32,338 bases of DNA from Faecalibacterium sp. CAG:74 (GCA_000437595.1 FR899845.1:1-32338); one strand, 5' to 3'. Positions 21,294 to 29,707 are shown, numbered from the stretch's first letter. Numbers and translations: made by a program. Notes: a model not told the origin generated them from the letters alone.

Positions 21294-22259
21294 ATGAAAC
21301 AAAAACAGCTGTTGTCGTTTCTTGTGTGTATCCTGATGCTTTCTTCCTGTGCCGCGCCGACCGATTCCGCGCTTGACAGCGGCTTAACACTTCGGGTCTA
21401 CTTCGCCGATGCGGAGGAAATCCGTCTGCTGCCGCTGGAAGACTACGTTTTCGGCGCATTAGCGGCAGAGATGCCCGCGAATTACGCGCCGGAAGCGCTC
21501 AAATGCCAAGCAGTTGCCGCCCGTACGCGTGCCGTCGCGCAGAGCCATGTGTTCGGCGGAAACGGGTGCGTCCGCCACCCGGACTGCGATATCTGCACGG
21601 ACAGCGCGTGCTGTCAGGCGTACCAGACGGATGCGCAGCTGCAAGCCCGCTGGGGCAGCGAGTACGTCGTCCTCCGCGCGCGCATTGACCGTGCGGTCCG
21701 CGCAACAGACGGCTTGCTGCTCACCAGCGGCGGCTTGCCCATCGAAGTGCTGTACCACGCCTGTTCCGGCGGAAAGACTGAAGATGCCGCCGCCGTGTTC
21801 GCGTCCGCCAAGCCGTATCTGGTCAGCGTAGACAGTCCCGGCGAAGAGGGATACGCCGGATTCCGCGCCGACACGTCCTTCTCCTGCGAGGAAGCGGCAG
21901 ATCTGCTTCTGCGCGCTTTTCCCGGCTGCGGCGTGACAGCGGACACGCTGCCCAGCGCGATTCGTCTGCAATCCACGACCGCTTCCGGGCGCGTCGCGAC
22001 GCTGCTGGTCGGCAGTCAAACTGTCCGCGGCGCTGATTTCCGCAAAGCGCTCTCCTTGCGAAGCACCTACTTCACTTGGGAGGCGAATGGCGGCAGCATC
22101 GTTTTCCACACCGTCGGATATGGGCACGGCGTCGGCTTATCGCAGGCAGGCGCGCAGGCGATGGCGGCGGACGGCGCGGATTTCGCGGAGATTTTGGTGC
22201 ACTACTACCCCGGCACGCAGCTGACGCGGATGGATAAAACAGGTTTCTCCGGCTCATAA
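21294..22259 (+). CDS. spoIID: Stage II sporulation protein SpoIID (lipoprotein form)
   Basis: SpoIID is the lytic transglycosylase of the engulfment (DMP) machinery. The 321-residue product starts with a lipoprotein signal, FLVCILMLSSCAAP, with lipidated Cys19. The catalytic glutamate is Glu59 in LEDYVFGALAAEMPAN. HPDCDICTDSACCQAY and LYHACSGGKTEDA supply the His/Cys residues seen in zinc-binding clostridial SpoIID. The conserved end is GYGHGVGLSQAGAQAMAADG. ATG at 21294 is used; the ribosome site is weak (AAAAGG). spoIIQ follows 43 nt downstream. The larger SpoIID-domain protein at 11113 is the paralogue. Confidence 0.93.
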   Translation: MKQKQLLSFLVCILMLSSCAAPTDSALDSGLTLRVYFADAEEIRLLPLEDYVFGALAAEMPANYAPEALKCQAVAARTRAVAQSHVFGGNGCVRHPDCDICTDSACCQAYQTDAQLQARWGSEYVVLRARIDRAVRATDGLLLTSGGLPIEVLYHACSGGKTEDAAAVFASAKPYLVSVDSPGEEGYAGFRADTSFSCEEAADLLLRAFPGCGVTADTLPSAIRLQSTTASGRVATLLVGSQTVRGADFRKALSLRSTYFTWEANGGSIVFHTVGYGHGVGLSQAGAQAMAADGADFAEILVHYYPGTQLTRMDKTGFSGS

Positions 22260-22302
22260 TAGGAGAAAACGCCCTGCACGGCATGGTTGAGGTGATTTTC
22301 TC

Positions 22303-22980
22303 ATGGCTGACCGTCATTTTCGTTCTCTTTTCCGCGCGCTGCATCTGCGCCGGGAGCAGTGGACATTTCTGCTGATGGCGCTGTTGTGCGTCTCTGTGAT
22401 TGTCGGCACGGCGCTGTGGACGCGGCAGGCGGAATTTGCGCGTGTGACGCCGACCCCGCCCATCTCCGGCGACATATCCGCTGCGCAGCTGCTCCAGCAG
22501 TCGCTTGACAGTGCGCAGACCGCCACGCCCGCGCCGACGGTCTCCCCCACCGTCCGCAGCGTTACCACGCCGCTTGAAAGCATGACGCTCCTGCGTCCCT
22601 TCGACAACACGCGGATGCGGCAAAGCAGCGCCACGGGCTTGTGGGCGCTGCACGATGCGGCGGATTACGCCGGGGCGGAAGGCGCAAAAGTCAGCGCCAT
22701 GGCGGACGGCACCGTCATCAATTGCGCGGACAGCGGTGTTTTCGGCGCGTACGCGGAAATCGACCATGGCGGCGTCCTCGTGCGCTATGCGAACCTGTCG
22801 ATGCTCTACGCGATTCGCGCGGGCGATCCGGTTCGCGCTGGGCAGACGATTGGCTTCATCGGGCGCACGATGCCGGAGGAATGTGACCTGCCTGCACACC
22901 TGCACCTGCGGATTGTCGTCGGCAATACGGCGGTTGACCCCGAAAAAGTGCTGCAAAACGGCATTTTTCCTGACCCGTAA
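22303..22980 (+). CDS. spoIIQ: SpoIIQ-like M23 (LytM) domain sporulation protein
   Basis: SpoIIQ is a forespore membrane protein that joins SpoIIIAH to form the feeding channel and engulfment ratchet. The 225-residue product has one N-terminal transmembrane helix (about 20-39), a Pro/Thr linker and an M23 domain. The zinc ligands are present: His117 and Asp121 in LHDAADYAG, and His201 in AHLHLRI (with His199). The usual catalytic His in YAHLS is Asn164 (RYANLSML). So metal may bind, but hydrolysis is doubtful. GAGGTGA precedes the ATG by 7 nt. The spoIID-spoIIQ order is as in Bacillus, which supports the assignment. Confidence 0.88.
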   Translation: MADRHFRSLFRALHLRREQWTFLLMALLCVSVIVGTALWTRQAEFARVTPTPPISGDISAAQLLQQSLDSAQTATPAPTVSPTVRSVTTPLESMTLLRPFDNTRMRQSSATGLWALHDAADYAGAEGAKVSAMADGTVINCADSGVFGAYAEIDHGGVLVRYANLSMLYAIRAGDPVRAGQTIGFIGRTMPEECDLPAHLHLRIVVGNTAVDPEKVLQNGIFPDP

Positions 22981-22999
22981 AAAAAGACGCACATGGGTG

Positions 23000-23028
23000 T
23001 TGCATTTTCATCGAAATCGGCGTATAAT
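23000..23028 (+). promoter_or_regulatory. glmS promoter
   Basis: TTGCAT (23000-23005) and a perfect TATAAT (23023-23028) have a 17-nt spacer. The leader is only about 50 nt, with no room for a glmS ribozyme. Confidence 0.8.
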
Positions 23029-23085
23029 ACAGCAGGTTAAACTTGTATTATAACGTCTTATTCGACTTGGAAGGAGCGATTCCCT

Positions 23086-24921
23086 ATGTGCGGCATCGTT
23101 GGCTATATTGGTGCGGAGCAGGCGCAAGACATTTTATTGGACGGACTTTCCCGATTGGAGTACCGCGGCTATGACAGCGCGGGCATTGCGGTCATGGACG
23201 GCGGTGTCATTCGGCTAAGCAAGGCGAAGGGACGGCTGGCGAATCTCGCCGCGCGGGTGGCATCAAATCCCCTGCCCGGCACCATCGGCATCGGTCACAC
23301 ACGCTGGGCAACCCACGGCGAACCAAACGACATCAACGCCCATCCGCACACGGACATGAAAGGGCATATCGCCGTCGTCCACAACGGCATCATCGAGAAC
23401 TACGAGGAGCTGCGCACTCAGCTGAAGGCGAAGGGCTGCGTGTTCGTATCCGAAACGGACACGGAGGTAATCGCCCATCTGCTGCATACGCTTTACGACG
23501 GCGACATGCTCTCGACCATTCTGCGCGCGCAGACGATGCTTGAAGGCAGCTACGCATTGTGCGTCCTGAACGCCGAAGCGCCGGATACGCTCTACTGCAC
23601 GCGCAAGGATTCTCCGCTTGTCGTCGGGCTGTCCGACGGCGCACAGTACGTCGGCAGCGACATTCCAGCGCTGATTCGCCACACGCGGACGGTGGAGCTG
23701 CTTGATGAACGCGAAGTCGCCGTGCTGACCCGGAGCGGTGTACGCGTATACGACCATTTCGGCAACGAACGTGCGCTCAAGCCCATTCACGTTGATTGGG
23801 ACGTGGAAGCGGCGGAAAAAGGCGGCTATGCGCACTTCATGCTCAAGGAGATTCATGAAGAGCCCGCCGCACTGAAAAAGACGTTTTCCGCCCACGTTGA
23901 CGCAGAAAAAATGGCGATTCGCCCCGGCGCGTTCCCGATTTCGGCGGAAGAAGCGAATTCCCTGCGCACGCTGACGATTGTCGCCTGCGGCACAGCGTAC
24001 CACGCGGGCGTTGTCGGCAAGTATGTAATCGAGAAGCTGGCGCGGCTGCCCGTGGTGGTGGATGTAGCATCCGAGTTCCGCTATCGCAACCCGATTCTGG
24101 GCGCGGGCGACTGCTTTCTTGCCATTTCGCAGAGCGGCGAAACGGCGGACACGCTGGCCGCCATGCGCGAGGCGGAGCGGCTGGGCGCGAAAGTGATGGC
24201 GCTGACGAACGTCGTCGGCTCATCGATTGCCCGCACCGCTGGGGATTGCGTCATGTACACCTACGCGGGGCCGGAAATCGCCGTCGCAAGCACAAAAGCA
24301 TACATCACGCAAGTGGAAATGATGGTGCTGCTGGCGATTGACCTCGGCGTGAAGCGCGGACATCTAACGGAGAGCGTAGCATCGGAGCTTCTGCGGCAGA
24401 TGGCGGACATTCCCGCACTGGCGGAGCAGGTGATGGCGCTCGAACCCGCAGTCCAACGCTTCTCCAGCCTGTACCACGACCGTCAGCATGTATTCTACAT
24501 CGGGCGCGGGCTGGACAACGCGCTGGCAATGGAAGCGTCGCTGAAACTGAAGGAAGTCAGCTACATCATGTCCGAAGCGTATGCGGCGGGCGAACTGAAG
24601 CACGGCACAATCGCGCTGATTGAGCAGGGCACGCTGGTTTGCGCGCTGCTGACGCAGGAGCATCTGGCAGATAAAACGCTGTCGAACGTGCGCGAGGTAA
24701 AGAGCCGCGGCGCGAAAGTCCTCATCGTCTGCCCGGAAGCCCTGCGCGACCGCGCCGTGAAGGATGCGGACGAACTCTGGGTCATCCCAGACGCTGCGTC
24801 GGACTTGCTGCCGCTGCTGGCGATTATTCCCGTGCAGCTGTTCGCCTACTACATGGCGGTCAGCCGCGGCTGCGACGTTGACAAGCCGCGCAATCTGGCA
24901 AAATCGGTGACGGTGGAGTAA
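23086..24921 (+). CDS. glmS: Glutamine-fructose-6-phosphate aminotransferase GlmS
   Basis: GlmS makes glucosamine-6-phosphate from fructose-6-phosphate and glutamine, feeding peptidoglycan precursor synthesis. The 611-residue product begins MCGIVGYIG with the N-terminal catalytic Cys. GHTRWATHG and NAHPH complete the glutaminase domain (about 1-230). Two SIS isomerase domains follow (IVACGTAYHAGVVGKYV; FLAISQSGETADT; HVFYIGRGLDNALAMEASLK), ending in DKPRNLAKSVTVE as in the family. GGAG lies 8 nt upstream of the ATG. It is monocistronic by structure, with its own promoter and a shared downstream terminator. Confidence 0.97.
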   Translation: MCGIVGYIGAEQAQDILLDGLSRLEYRGYDSAGIAVMDGGVIRLSKAKGRLANLAARVASNPLPGTIGIGHTRWATHGEPNDINAHPHTDMKGHIAVVHNGIIENYEELRTQLKAKGCVFVSETDTEVIAHLLHTLYDGDMLSTILRAQTMLEGSYALCVLNAEAPDTLYCTRKDSPLVVGLSDGAQYVGSDIPALIRHTRTVELLDEREVAVLTRSGVRVYDHFGNERALKPIHVDWDVEAAEKGGYAHFMLKEIHEEPAALKKTFSAHVDAEKMAIRPGAFPISAEEANSLRTLTIVACGTAYHAGVVGKYVIEKLARLPVVVDVASEFRYRNPILGAGDCFLAISQSGETADTLAAMREAERLGAKVMALTNVVGSSIARTAGDCVMYTYAGPEIAVASTKAYITQVEMMVLLAIDLGVKRGHLTESVASELLRQMADIPALAEQVMALEPAVQRFSSLYHDRQHVFYIGRGLDNALAMEASLKLKEVSYIMSEAYAAGELKHGTIALIEQGTLVCALLTQEHLADKTLSNVREVKSRGAKVLIVCPEALRDRAVKDADELWVIPDAASDLLPLLAIIPVQLFAYYMAVSRGCDVDKPRNLAKSVTVE

Positions 24922-24930
24922 GGAGACCCC

Positions 24931-25080
24931 GAGGGCGCTGCCCTTGAACCTGCCAGAGGCTCTGCCTCTGGACTCCAGCAGGGCTCTGCCCTGCACCCGC
25001 GAAGGGTCTTCGACCCTCTCGACACCCATTTTGCGATTGAGTTGAGCGCTCTTGCATACTTTTTCCGCGTGTTAATTGAT
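24931..25080. repeat. Hairpin-array dispersed repeat, copy A
   Basis: Four different short stems follow one another: AGGGC/GCCCT, CCAGAGGC/GCCTCTGG, CAGGGC/GCCCTG and GAAGGGTC/GACCCTC. Each has a 3-nt loop and the spacers are short. They precede a 48-bp tail (25033-25080, GCGATTGAGTTGAGCGC...GTGTTAATTGAT) that matches copy B at 42 of 48 positions. The stems vary while base pairing is kept. Confidence 0.8.
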
Positions 25081-25094
25081 GGAAGCGGTATACG

Positions 25095-25133
25095 AAAAGG
25101 CGATTCGGAGTTTACTTCCGAACCGCCCTTTTT
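25095..25133. terminator. Bidirectional terminator between glmS and the M18 aminopeptidase gene
   Basis: AAAAGGCG-A-TTCGGA pairs with TCCGAA-C-CGCC, followed by CTTTTT on the plus strand and CTTTTC on the minus strand. It lies between convergent genes. Confidence 0.8.
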
Positions 25134-25140
25134 GATATAA

Positions 25141-26535
25141 TTAGAACTCCCGTGCGCCCTTCAGGAACGCGCAGTAGCACTTGTATTCCTCCCACAGGTC
25201 AACCTTGCTGATGACCTCCCACGGCGCATGCATACTCAGCACCGGGATGCCGCAGTCGATGACGTTCATGCCGTACTTGGCGCAGATGTAGGCAATCGTT
25301 CCGCCGCCGCCGACATCCACCTTGCCCAGCTCCGCCGTCTGCCAGCACACGTTCGCTTCGTCGCAGATGCGGCGCACCTGCGCAACAAACTCCGCGTTGG
25401 CGTCATTCGAGCCAGACTTGCCACGGCTGCCAGTGAACTTGTTGAACGTCACGCCATTGCCGACAATGGACGCGTTGCGCTTCTCGAACACGCCCGCAAA
25501 GTTCGGGTCAAAGCCCGCGCTCACGTCGCTGGAGAGCATACGGCTGTTCTGCAGGCAGCGGCGCAGGGTCAGCGGCTTGTCCTCGCCCGTCACACAGGCA
25601 ATCAGTTCCGCCATCGTGTTCTCAAAGTACATAGCGCCCATGCCCGTTGCGCCGACGCTGCCGATTTCTTCCTTATCAGTCAGCACCGCCGCGAGGGTGT
25701 ATTCCGGCGTGCCTTCATAATTCAGCACAGCCGCCATCGACGGATACGCGCACACGCGGTCGTCGTGGCCGTAGCCCATAATCATGCTGCGGTCGAAGCC
25801 GAGGTCGCGCGCATGGCCCGCAGGAACAGCTTCCAGTTCGGCGGAAATGAAATCTTCTTCGTCGATGCCGTACTGCTCCTTCAAAATGTCCAAAATCGCG
25901 GTCTTGACCGGGTCTTTGTCGGTATCCTTCTTCGGTTCGCTGCCGATGATGATGTTCAGGCTGTCGCCTTCAATCACCTTTGCGGCGGTCTTGCCCATCT
26001 GATCGGCGGCAAGGTGAATCAGCAGGTCAGAGATGTAGAAGACGGGGTCGCCGGGCTTATCACCGATATTCAGCGTAACGGTCGTGCCGTCCTTCTTGAC
26101 AACAACGCCGTGGAGCGCCAGCGGCAGCGCCACCCACTGGTACTTCTTGATGCCGCCGTAGTAATGCGTGTCGAGGTACGCAAGGTGCTCATCCTCATAC
26201 AGCGGATTCTGCTTGATGTCAATGCGGGGCGAGTCGATGTGCGCGCCCAGAATGTTCATGCCGCACTCCATCGGCTTTTCACCAATGATGAAGAGCATGA
26301 TATCCTTATTCATCCACGCACGATAAACGCGGTCGCCCGCCTTGAGCGTTTCACCGTTCTTGACGACGTCCATCAGGTTCTTGAAGCCCTTTGCTTCCGC
26401 CTGACGCACGCCCTCCGCGACGCACTCACGCTCGGTCTTGCCGTTGTTCAGGAATGCCATATAATCCTTTGCGAAGGCGGAAAGCTGTTCCTTTTCGTCC
26501 TCCGCGAGGTTTTCCCACGCATTTTTGCGGTACAT
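25141..26535 (-). CDS. M18 family aminopeptidase
   Basis: The 464-residue cytosolic zinc aminopeptidase of family M18 removes N-terminal residues from peptides. Metal-binding blocks are visible: GAHIDSPRIDIKQNPLY (about 80-96), VLTDKEEIGSVGATGMGAMY (catalytic Glu pair), SSDVSAGFDPNF, and near the end IPVLSMHAPWEVISKVDLW. The ATG at 26535 has AAGGAG about 8 nt upstream; the longer frame to 26583 reads across the leader and is rejected. It has its own promoter and terminator. Two direct copies of the hairpin-array repeat flank it. Confidence 0.94.
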   Translation of the reverse strand: MYRKNAWENLAEDEKEQLSAFAKDYMAFLNNGKTERECVAEGVRQAEAKGFKNLMDVVKNGETLKAGDRVYRAWMNKDIMLFIIGEKPMECGMNILGAHIDSPRIDIKQNPLYEDEHLAYLDTHYYGGIKKYQWVALPLALHGVVVKKDGTTVTLNIGDKPGDPVFYISDLLIHLAADQMGKTAAKVIEGDSLNIIIGSEPKKDTDKDPVKTAILDILKEQYGIDEEDFISAELEAVPAGHARDLGFDRSMIMGYGHDDRVCAYPSMAAVLNYEGTPEYTLAAVLTDKEEIGSVGATGMGAMYFENTMAELIACVTGEDKPLTLRRCLQNSRMLSSDVSAGFDPNFAGVFEKRNASIVGNGVTFNKFTGSRGKSGSNDANAEFVAQVRRICDEANVCWQTAELGKVDVGGGGTIAYICAKYGMNVIDCGIPVLSMHAPWEVISKVDLWEEYKCYCAFLKGAREF

Positions 26536-26585
26536 AGCGACTTCTCCTTTGAAAGGTGCATTTTCCAGTCTCCCGGAATGCATTT

Positions 26586-26614
26586 ATTATACGTCAAATC
26601 GTGCAAAAGTGCAA
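26586..26614 (-). promoter_or_regulatory. Promoter of the M18 aminopeptidase gene
   Basis: TTGCAC (26614-26609) and TATAAT (26591-26586) are spaced 17 nt apart on the minus strand. The leader (about 45 nt) holds TGCATT/AATGCA arms. Confidence 0.75.
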
Positions 26615-26646
26615 CCATCCGCCGCATTTCTTTCGTACCATTCAAA

Positions 26647-26675
26647 AAACCGGGCAGTCTTTTGAACTGTCCGGC
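26647..26675 (-). terminator. Terminator facing the lacI-uxaC transcript
   Basis: On the minus strand CCGGACAGT pairs with ACTGCCCGG, with one mismatch and a 7-nt loop, followed by TTTTTTG. It would stop transcripts coming from uxaC before the peptidase promoter. Confidence 0.75.
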
Positions 26676-26690
26676 TAATGGGGAGGCGCT

Positions 26691-26813
26691 GGGGCGTTGC
26701 CCCAGACCCCACAAGGGACTCTGTCCCTTGACCCTGCAAGGGAGTTCCTCCCTTGACCCTTTCGCGCGATTGAGTTGAGCGCACTTGCCTACTGGTCTCG
26801 CGTGTTAATTGAT
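26691..26813. repeat. Hairpin-array dispersed repeat, copy B
   Basis: Three stems GGGGC/GCCCC, AAGGGAC/GTCCCTT and AAGGGAG/CTCCCTT precede the 48-bp conserved tail (26766-26813) shared with copy A in the same orientation. Confidence 0.8.
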
Positions 26814-26989
26814 AATACTGCTAAGGTGCAAGCAGATACCTTCCCTACGGCTTTCGATACCCTGTCTTAACCCACATAGTTGCGGCGCCGAAGGTTTCCA
26901 AAGGGCGATCGGAAAGCCCTTTGGTCGCACCCGCAGGCGCGAAACCCTCTGCATGACATGCAATACTATGCAAAATAGTATAAATCCGC
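26814..26989. other. Repeat-rich, gene-free stretch downstream of uxaC
   Basis: No ORF is supported here. A perfect 9-bp hairpin CCAAAGGGC-N9-GCCCTTTGG lies at 26898-26924, within a GC-rich block that also holds GGTTT/GAAACC outer arms. ATACTA-TGCAAAA-TAGTAT lies at 26963-26981. The latter shares its ATACTA ends with the inverted repeats near aroF. Confidence 0.55.
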
Positions 26990-28399
26990 TTACTTCGTCG
27001 GGAACGCGAAATACTTGCGCGCGTTGTCGCAGGAGATGCCGCGGACGATTTCGCCAAGGATGTCATAATCCTGCGGGAAGCGGCCATCCTCCACCCATTC
27101 GCCCAGCAGACGGCACAGGATGCGGCGGAAATACTCGTGGCGCGGATAGGACAGGAAGGAGCGGCTGTCGGTCAGCATGCCGACAAAGCCCGCCAGATAG
27201 CCAAGATTCGCAAGGCTCGTCAGCTGGTTGGTTATGCCGGTGAAATGGTCGTTGAACCACCACGCAGAGCCGTGCTGCATCTTGCTGACCGCTTCGGACG
27301 ACTGGAAGCAGCCGCACAGCGTGTCAATCGCCTGATCGTCCGCCGGATTCAGGGAGTAGAGGATCGTGCGGGGCAGCCCCGACGCCGACTCGACTGCGCC
27401 AAGGAACGCTGCCATCTGGTCAACGGGCGTATAGTTGTTGATGGTATCGTAGCCAGTGTCCGGGCCGAGCTTCTCGAACATCACGCGGTTGTTGTCGCGG
27501 CGGCAGCCGTAGTGCAGCTGCATCGTCCAGTTCAGCTTCTTGTACTGCGCGGCGCAGAAGAGCAGCATCGCGGTCTTGAACTGCGCGACTTCGGTGTCCG
27601 TCAGCGTCTCGCCCGCCGCCTTCTTGGCGAAGATGGCTTCAATCGCGGCATCATCCGCCGGCTCATAGACCACATAATTCAGGCCGTGGTCAGACAGACG
27701 GCAGTTGTTCTCATGGAAGTACGCCATGCGCTTTTCCAGCGCCGCCTTCAAGTCCGCGAAGGTGTGGATTTCCATCTCCGCCGCCTTTTCCAGCTTGGCG
27801 ATGTACGCCATGAAGTCCGGCTTCTCGATGTTGACTGCCTTGTCAGGGCGCCATGCGGGCAGCACGTTCGTCTTGAAGGACTTGTCCGCCAGCAGCTTCT
27901 GGTGATACTCCAGCGTATCCACCGGGTCGTCGGTGGTGCAGATGGTTTCGACATTGCTCATGGCAATCAAGCCGCGCGTGGTGTAGCCGGGCTTTTGCAG
28001 CGTCTCGTTGGCGAGGTTCCACACTTCGTCAGCGGTCTTGGCGCTCAGCGTACCGTGATAGCCGAAGAAGCGCTGCAGTTCCAGATGCGTCCAGTGGTAC
28101 AGCGGATTGCCAATTGCCTTGCCGACAACTTCCGCCCACTTGCAGAACTTCTCGTAGTCGCTCGCGCCGCCGGTGATGTAGTATTCATCCACGCCCGCGC
28201 AGCGCATCAGGCGCCACTTGTAGTGGTCGCCGCCCAGCCAGACCTTCGTGATGTTCTCGAAGCGCTGGTCTTCCCAAATCTCCTTGGGGCTGATGTGGCA
28301 GTGGTAGTCGATGATGGGGCAGGACGCGGCATAGTCGTGGTAGAGCTTGCGCGCCGTCTCGGTGTTCAGCAGGAAATCCTTATCCATGAAGGTGGTCAT
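26990..28399 (-). CDS. uxaC: Glucuronate/galacturonate isomerase UxaC
   Basis: UxaC converts D-glucuronate to fructuronate and D-galacturonate to tagaturonate. The 469-residue amidohydrolase-fold protein has the metal motif IIDYHCHISPKEIWED (about 28-43) and family blocks VWLGGDHYKWRLMRCAG, LHYGCRRDNN and ARKYFAFPTK at the C-terminus. ATG at 28399 follows AAGGAG at 10 nt. It lies 60 nt downstream of the lacI-type gene on the same strand, with a small CCGCA/TGCGG hairpin between them (28439-28451), and opposite the uxaB-uxaA unit. Confidence 0.97.
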   Translation of the reverse strand: MTTFMDKDFLLNTETARKLYHDYAASCPIIDYHCHISPKEIWEDQRFENITKVWLGGDHYKWRLMRCAGVDEYYITGGASDYEKFCKWAEVVGKAIGNPLYHWTHLELQRFFGYHGTLSAKTADEVWNLANETLQKPGYTTRGLIAMSNVETICTTDDPVDTLEYHQKLLADKSFKTNVLPAWRPDKAVNIEKPDFMAYIAKLEKAAEMEIHTFADLKAALEKRMAYFHENNCRLSDHGLNYVVYEPADDAAIEAIFAKKAAGETLTDTEVAQFKTAMLLFCAAQYKKLNWTMQLHYGCRRDNNRVMFEKLGPDTGYDTINNYTPVDQMAAFLGAVESASGLPRTILYSLNPADDQAIDTLCGCFQSSEAVSKMQHGSAWWFNDHFTGITNQLTSLANLGYLAGFVGMLTDSRSFLSYPRHEYFRRILCRLLGEWVEDGRFPQDYDILGEIVRGISCDNARKYFAFPTK

Positions 28400-28459
28400 A
28401 CGTCATGAACTCCTTTCAAAAATTGCTACTATATGAAACCGCACCATGCGGGGAAAAGC

Positions 28460-29482
28460 TTATTTGTCTTGTGACGCCCGTGTTGAGCCTCGCTGGATGA
28501 TTTCCGCCGTAAAGACGGTTTTTTCCGGCATCTCGCGCCCCTCCAGGACGCCCAGCATCGTTTCGACGATGCGCTCGCAGATAGCGGGCAGACGGTTGTC
28601 CACGCTCGTCAGCTCCGGCTCGGTACACAGGCAGAGGTTCGAGTTGTTGTAGCCGACGACGGACAGATTCTCCGGCACGCGCCGCCCGACCGCCTGCGCG
28701 TACTTCATCGCGCCAACCGCCAGCACATCCTCGCTCGCCAGCACCGCGTCGAACTGCAAGCCGTCGCGTTCCAGTTCCATCAGACAGTCGCGCACGGCGT
28801 GAATGCTGAATTTGTCCGCGTCGAAGCGGCGCATCAGCGTCTCGTCCACCGGCAAATTGTGCGCCGCCAGCGCATCCCGGCATCCGGCGAGCTTGCGCTG
28901 CCCGGAGTTGTTGCTGGAGTGGTACAGATACAGCACGCGCTTGCATCCGCTGTCCAGCAGCTGGTTCATGGCTTCTTTCATCGCGCGCTCGTCATCGCAC
29001 AGGACGCAGAACACGTTCGGACACTGGAACGAGCCATTGAGCAGCACAACCGGCACATTCGTCGCAGCTTGGCGGATATAGGCGTTATCCTCCGAGTTTT
29101 CCTCGATGAACGTCGAGCCCATGAGCACCATGCCGTCCACATGGCGGCTGGTCAGCAGCTCGACGCCCTGCCGGCGCGCCGCGAGATCGCGGTTCGTGCA
29201 GGAGAGCAGACAGTCGTAGTGCTTCTGGCGGAAGGCATGCTCCAGGCAAGCCAGCGCGCGCGCCAGATATGGGTCAGCCGCATCCGGGCAGAGCAGCCCG
29301 ATGGTCTTCATCGTGTTCAAACCCAGGCCACGCGCAAAGGCATTGGGTACATAGCCGCAGCCGTCAATGACCTTCATCACCTTCCGGCGCGTCTCCTCCG
29401 ACACATGGGGGCTGTTGTTCAATACGCGGGATACGGTTGCGATGGATACGCCTGCGTGACGGGAAATATCATAGATGTTCAC
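28460..29482 (-). CDS. LacI-family regulator of the hexuronate locus
   Basis: The 340-residue protein has an N-terminal LacI helix-turn-helix (VNIYDISRHAGVSIATVSRV, then LNNSPHVSEETRRKV) and a sugar-binding periplasmic-type domain (TIGLLCPDAADPYLARAL; DGMVLMGSTF; DAVLASEDVLAVGAMKYA; LSVVGYNN). GTG at 29482 is chosen because AAGGGGGA lies 10 nt upstream and the family usually starts at this residue. ATG at 29491 is almost on top of that site. Position between uxaC and uxaB strongly suggests that it senses a uronate or pathway intermediate and controls both units. This is inference from context. Confidence 0.92.
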   Translation of the reverse strand: MNIYDISRHAGVSIATVSRVLNNSPHVSEETRRKVMKVIDGCGYVPNAFARGLGLNTMKTIGLLCPDAADPYLARALACLEHAFRQKHYDCLLSCTNRDLAARRQGVELLTSRHVDGMVLMGSTFIEENSEDNAYIRQAATNVPVVLLNGSFQCPNVFCVLCDDERAMKEAMNQLLDSGCKRVLYLYHSSNNSGQRKLAGCRDALAAHNLPVDETLMRRFDADKFSIHAVRDCLMELERDGLQFDAVLASEDVLAVGAMKYAQAVGRRVPENLSVVGYNNSNLCLCTEPELTSVDNRLPAICERIVETMLGVLEGREMPEKTVFTAEIIQRGSTRASQDK

Positions 29483-29510
29483 TCGCGGCATTCCCCCTTC
29501 CATTCGCGGT

Positions 29511-29520
29511 GTGTAAACAC
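29511..29520. promoter_or_regulatory. Operator-like GTGT-AA-ACAC in the lacI leader
   Basis: GTGTAAACAC lies about 18 to 27 nt downstream of the predicted start of the regulator transcript. It resembles a LacI-type half-site pair but lacks the central CG. Confidence 0.3.
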
Positions 29521-29543
29521 TTCCATTCTCCGCGTCAATCCAC

Positions 29544-29572
29544 ATTATACACGCTTTTTCCCCCTTTTGCAA
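29544..29572 (-). promoter_or_regulatory. Promoter of the lacI-uxaC operon
   Basis: TTGCAA (29572-29567) and a perfect TATAAT (29549-29544) have a 17-nt spacer on the minus strand. Confidence 0.75.
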
Positions 29573-29665
29573 GCCTCATTTTCGCGTTTTCGTGCCGACA
29601 TTCACAGGAAATCCGACGTGCTTTTTCCCAGATTGCATAAATTGCAGGAAATATCAGCGGAACCA

Positions 29666-29694
29666 TTGACGGAAGCGCGAAAAGAGAGTAGAAT
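29666..29694 (+). promoter_or_regulatory. Promoter of the uxaB-uxaA operon
   Basis: TTGACG (29666-29671) and TAGAAT (29689-29694) have a 17-nt spacer, with a start near 29701. Confidence 0.75.
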
Positions 29695-29707
29695 AAATGC
29701 AGGCGTG

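Noticed and set aside
23029..23085. glmS ribozyme/riboswitch upstream of glmS
   Set aside because: The promoter leaves only about 50 nt of leader, too short for the known ribozyme (about 150 nt or more), and no matching core is visible.
24931..25020. CRISPR-like regular array
   Set aside because: Units are about 20 nt palindromes that differ from each other, with spacers of a few nt and no cas genes. They are hairpin repeats.
28439..28451. Terminator between lacI and uxaC
   Set aside because: The CCGCA/TGCGG stem is only 5 bp with a weak T-tract. It may modulate uxaC expression but cannot be called a terminator.
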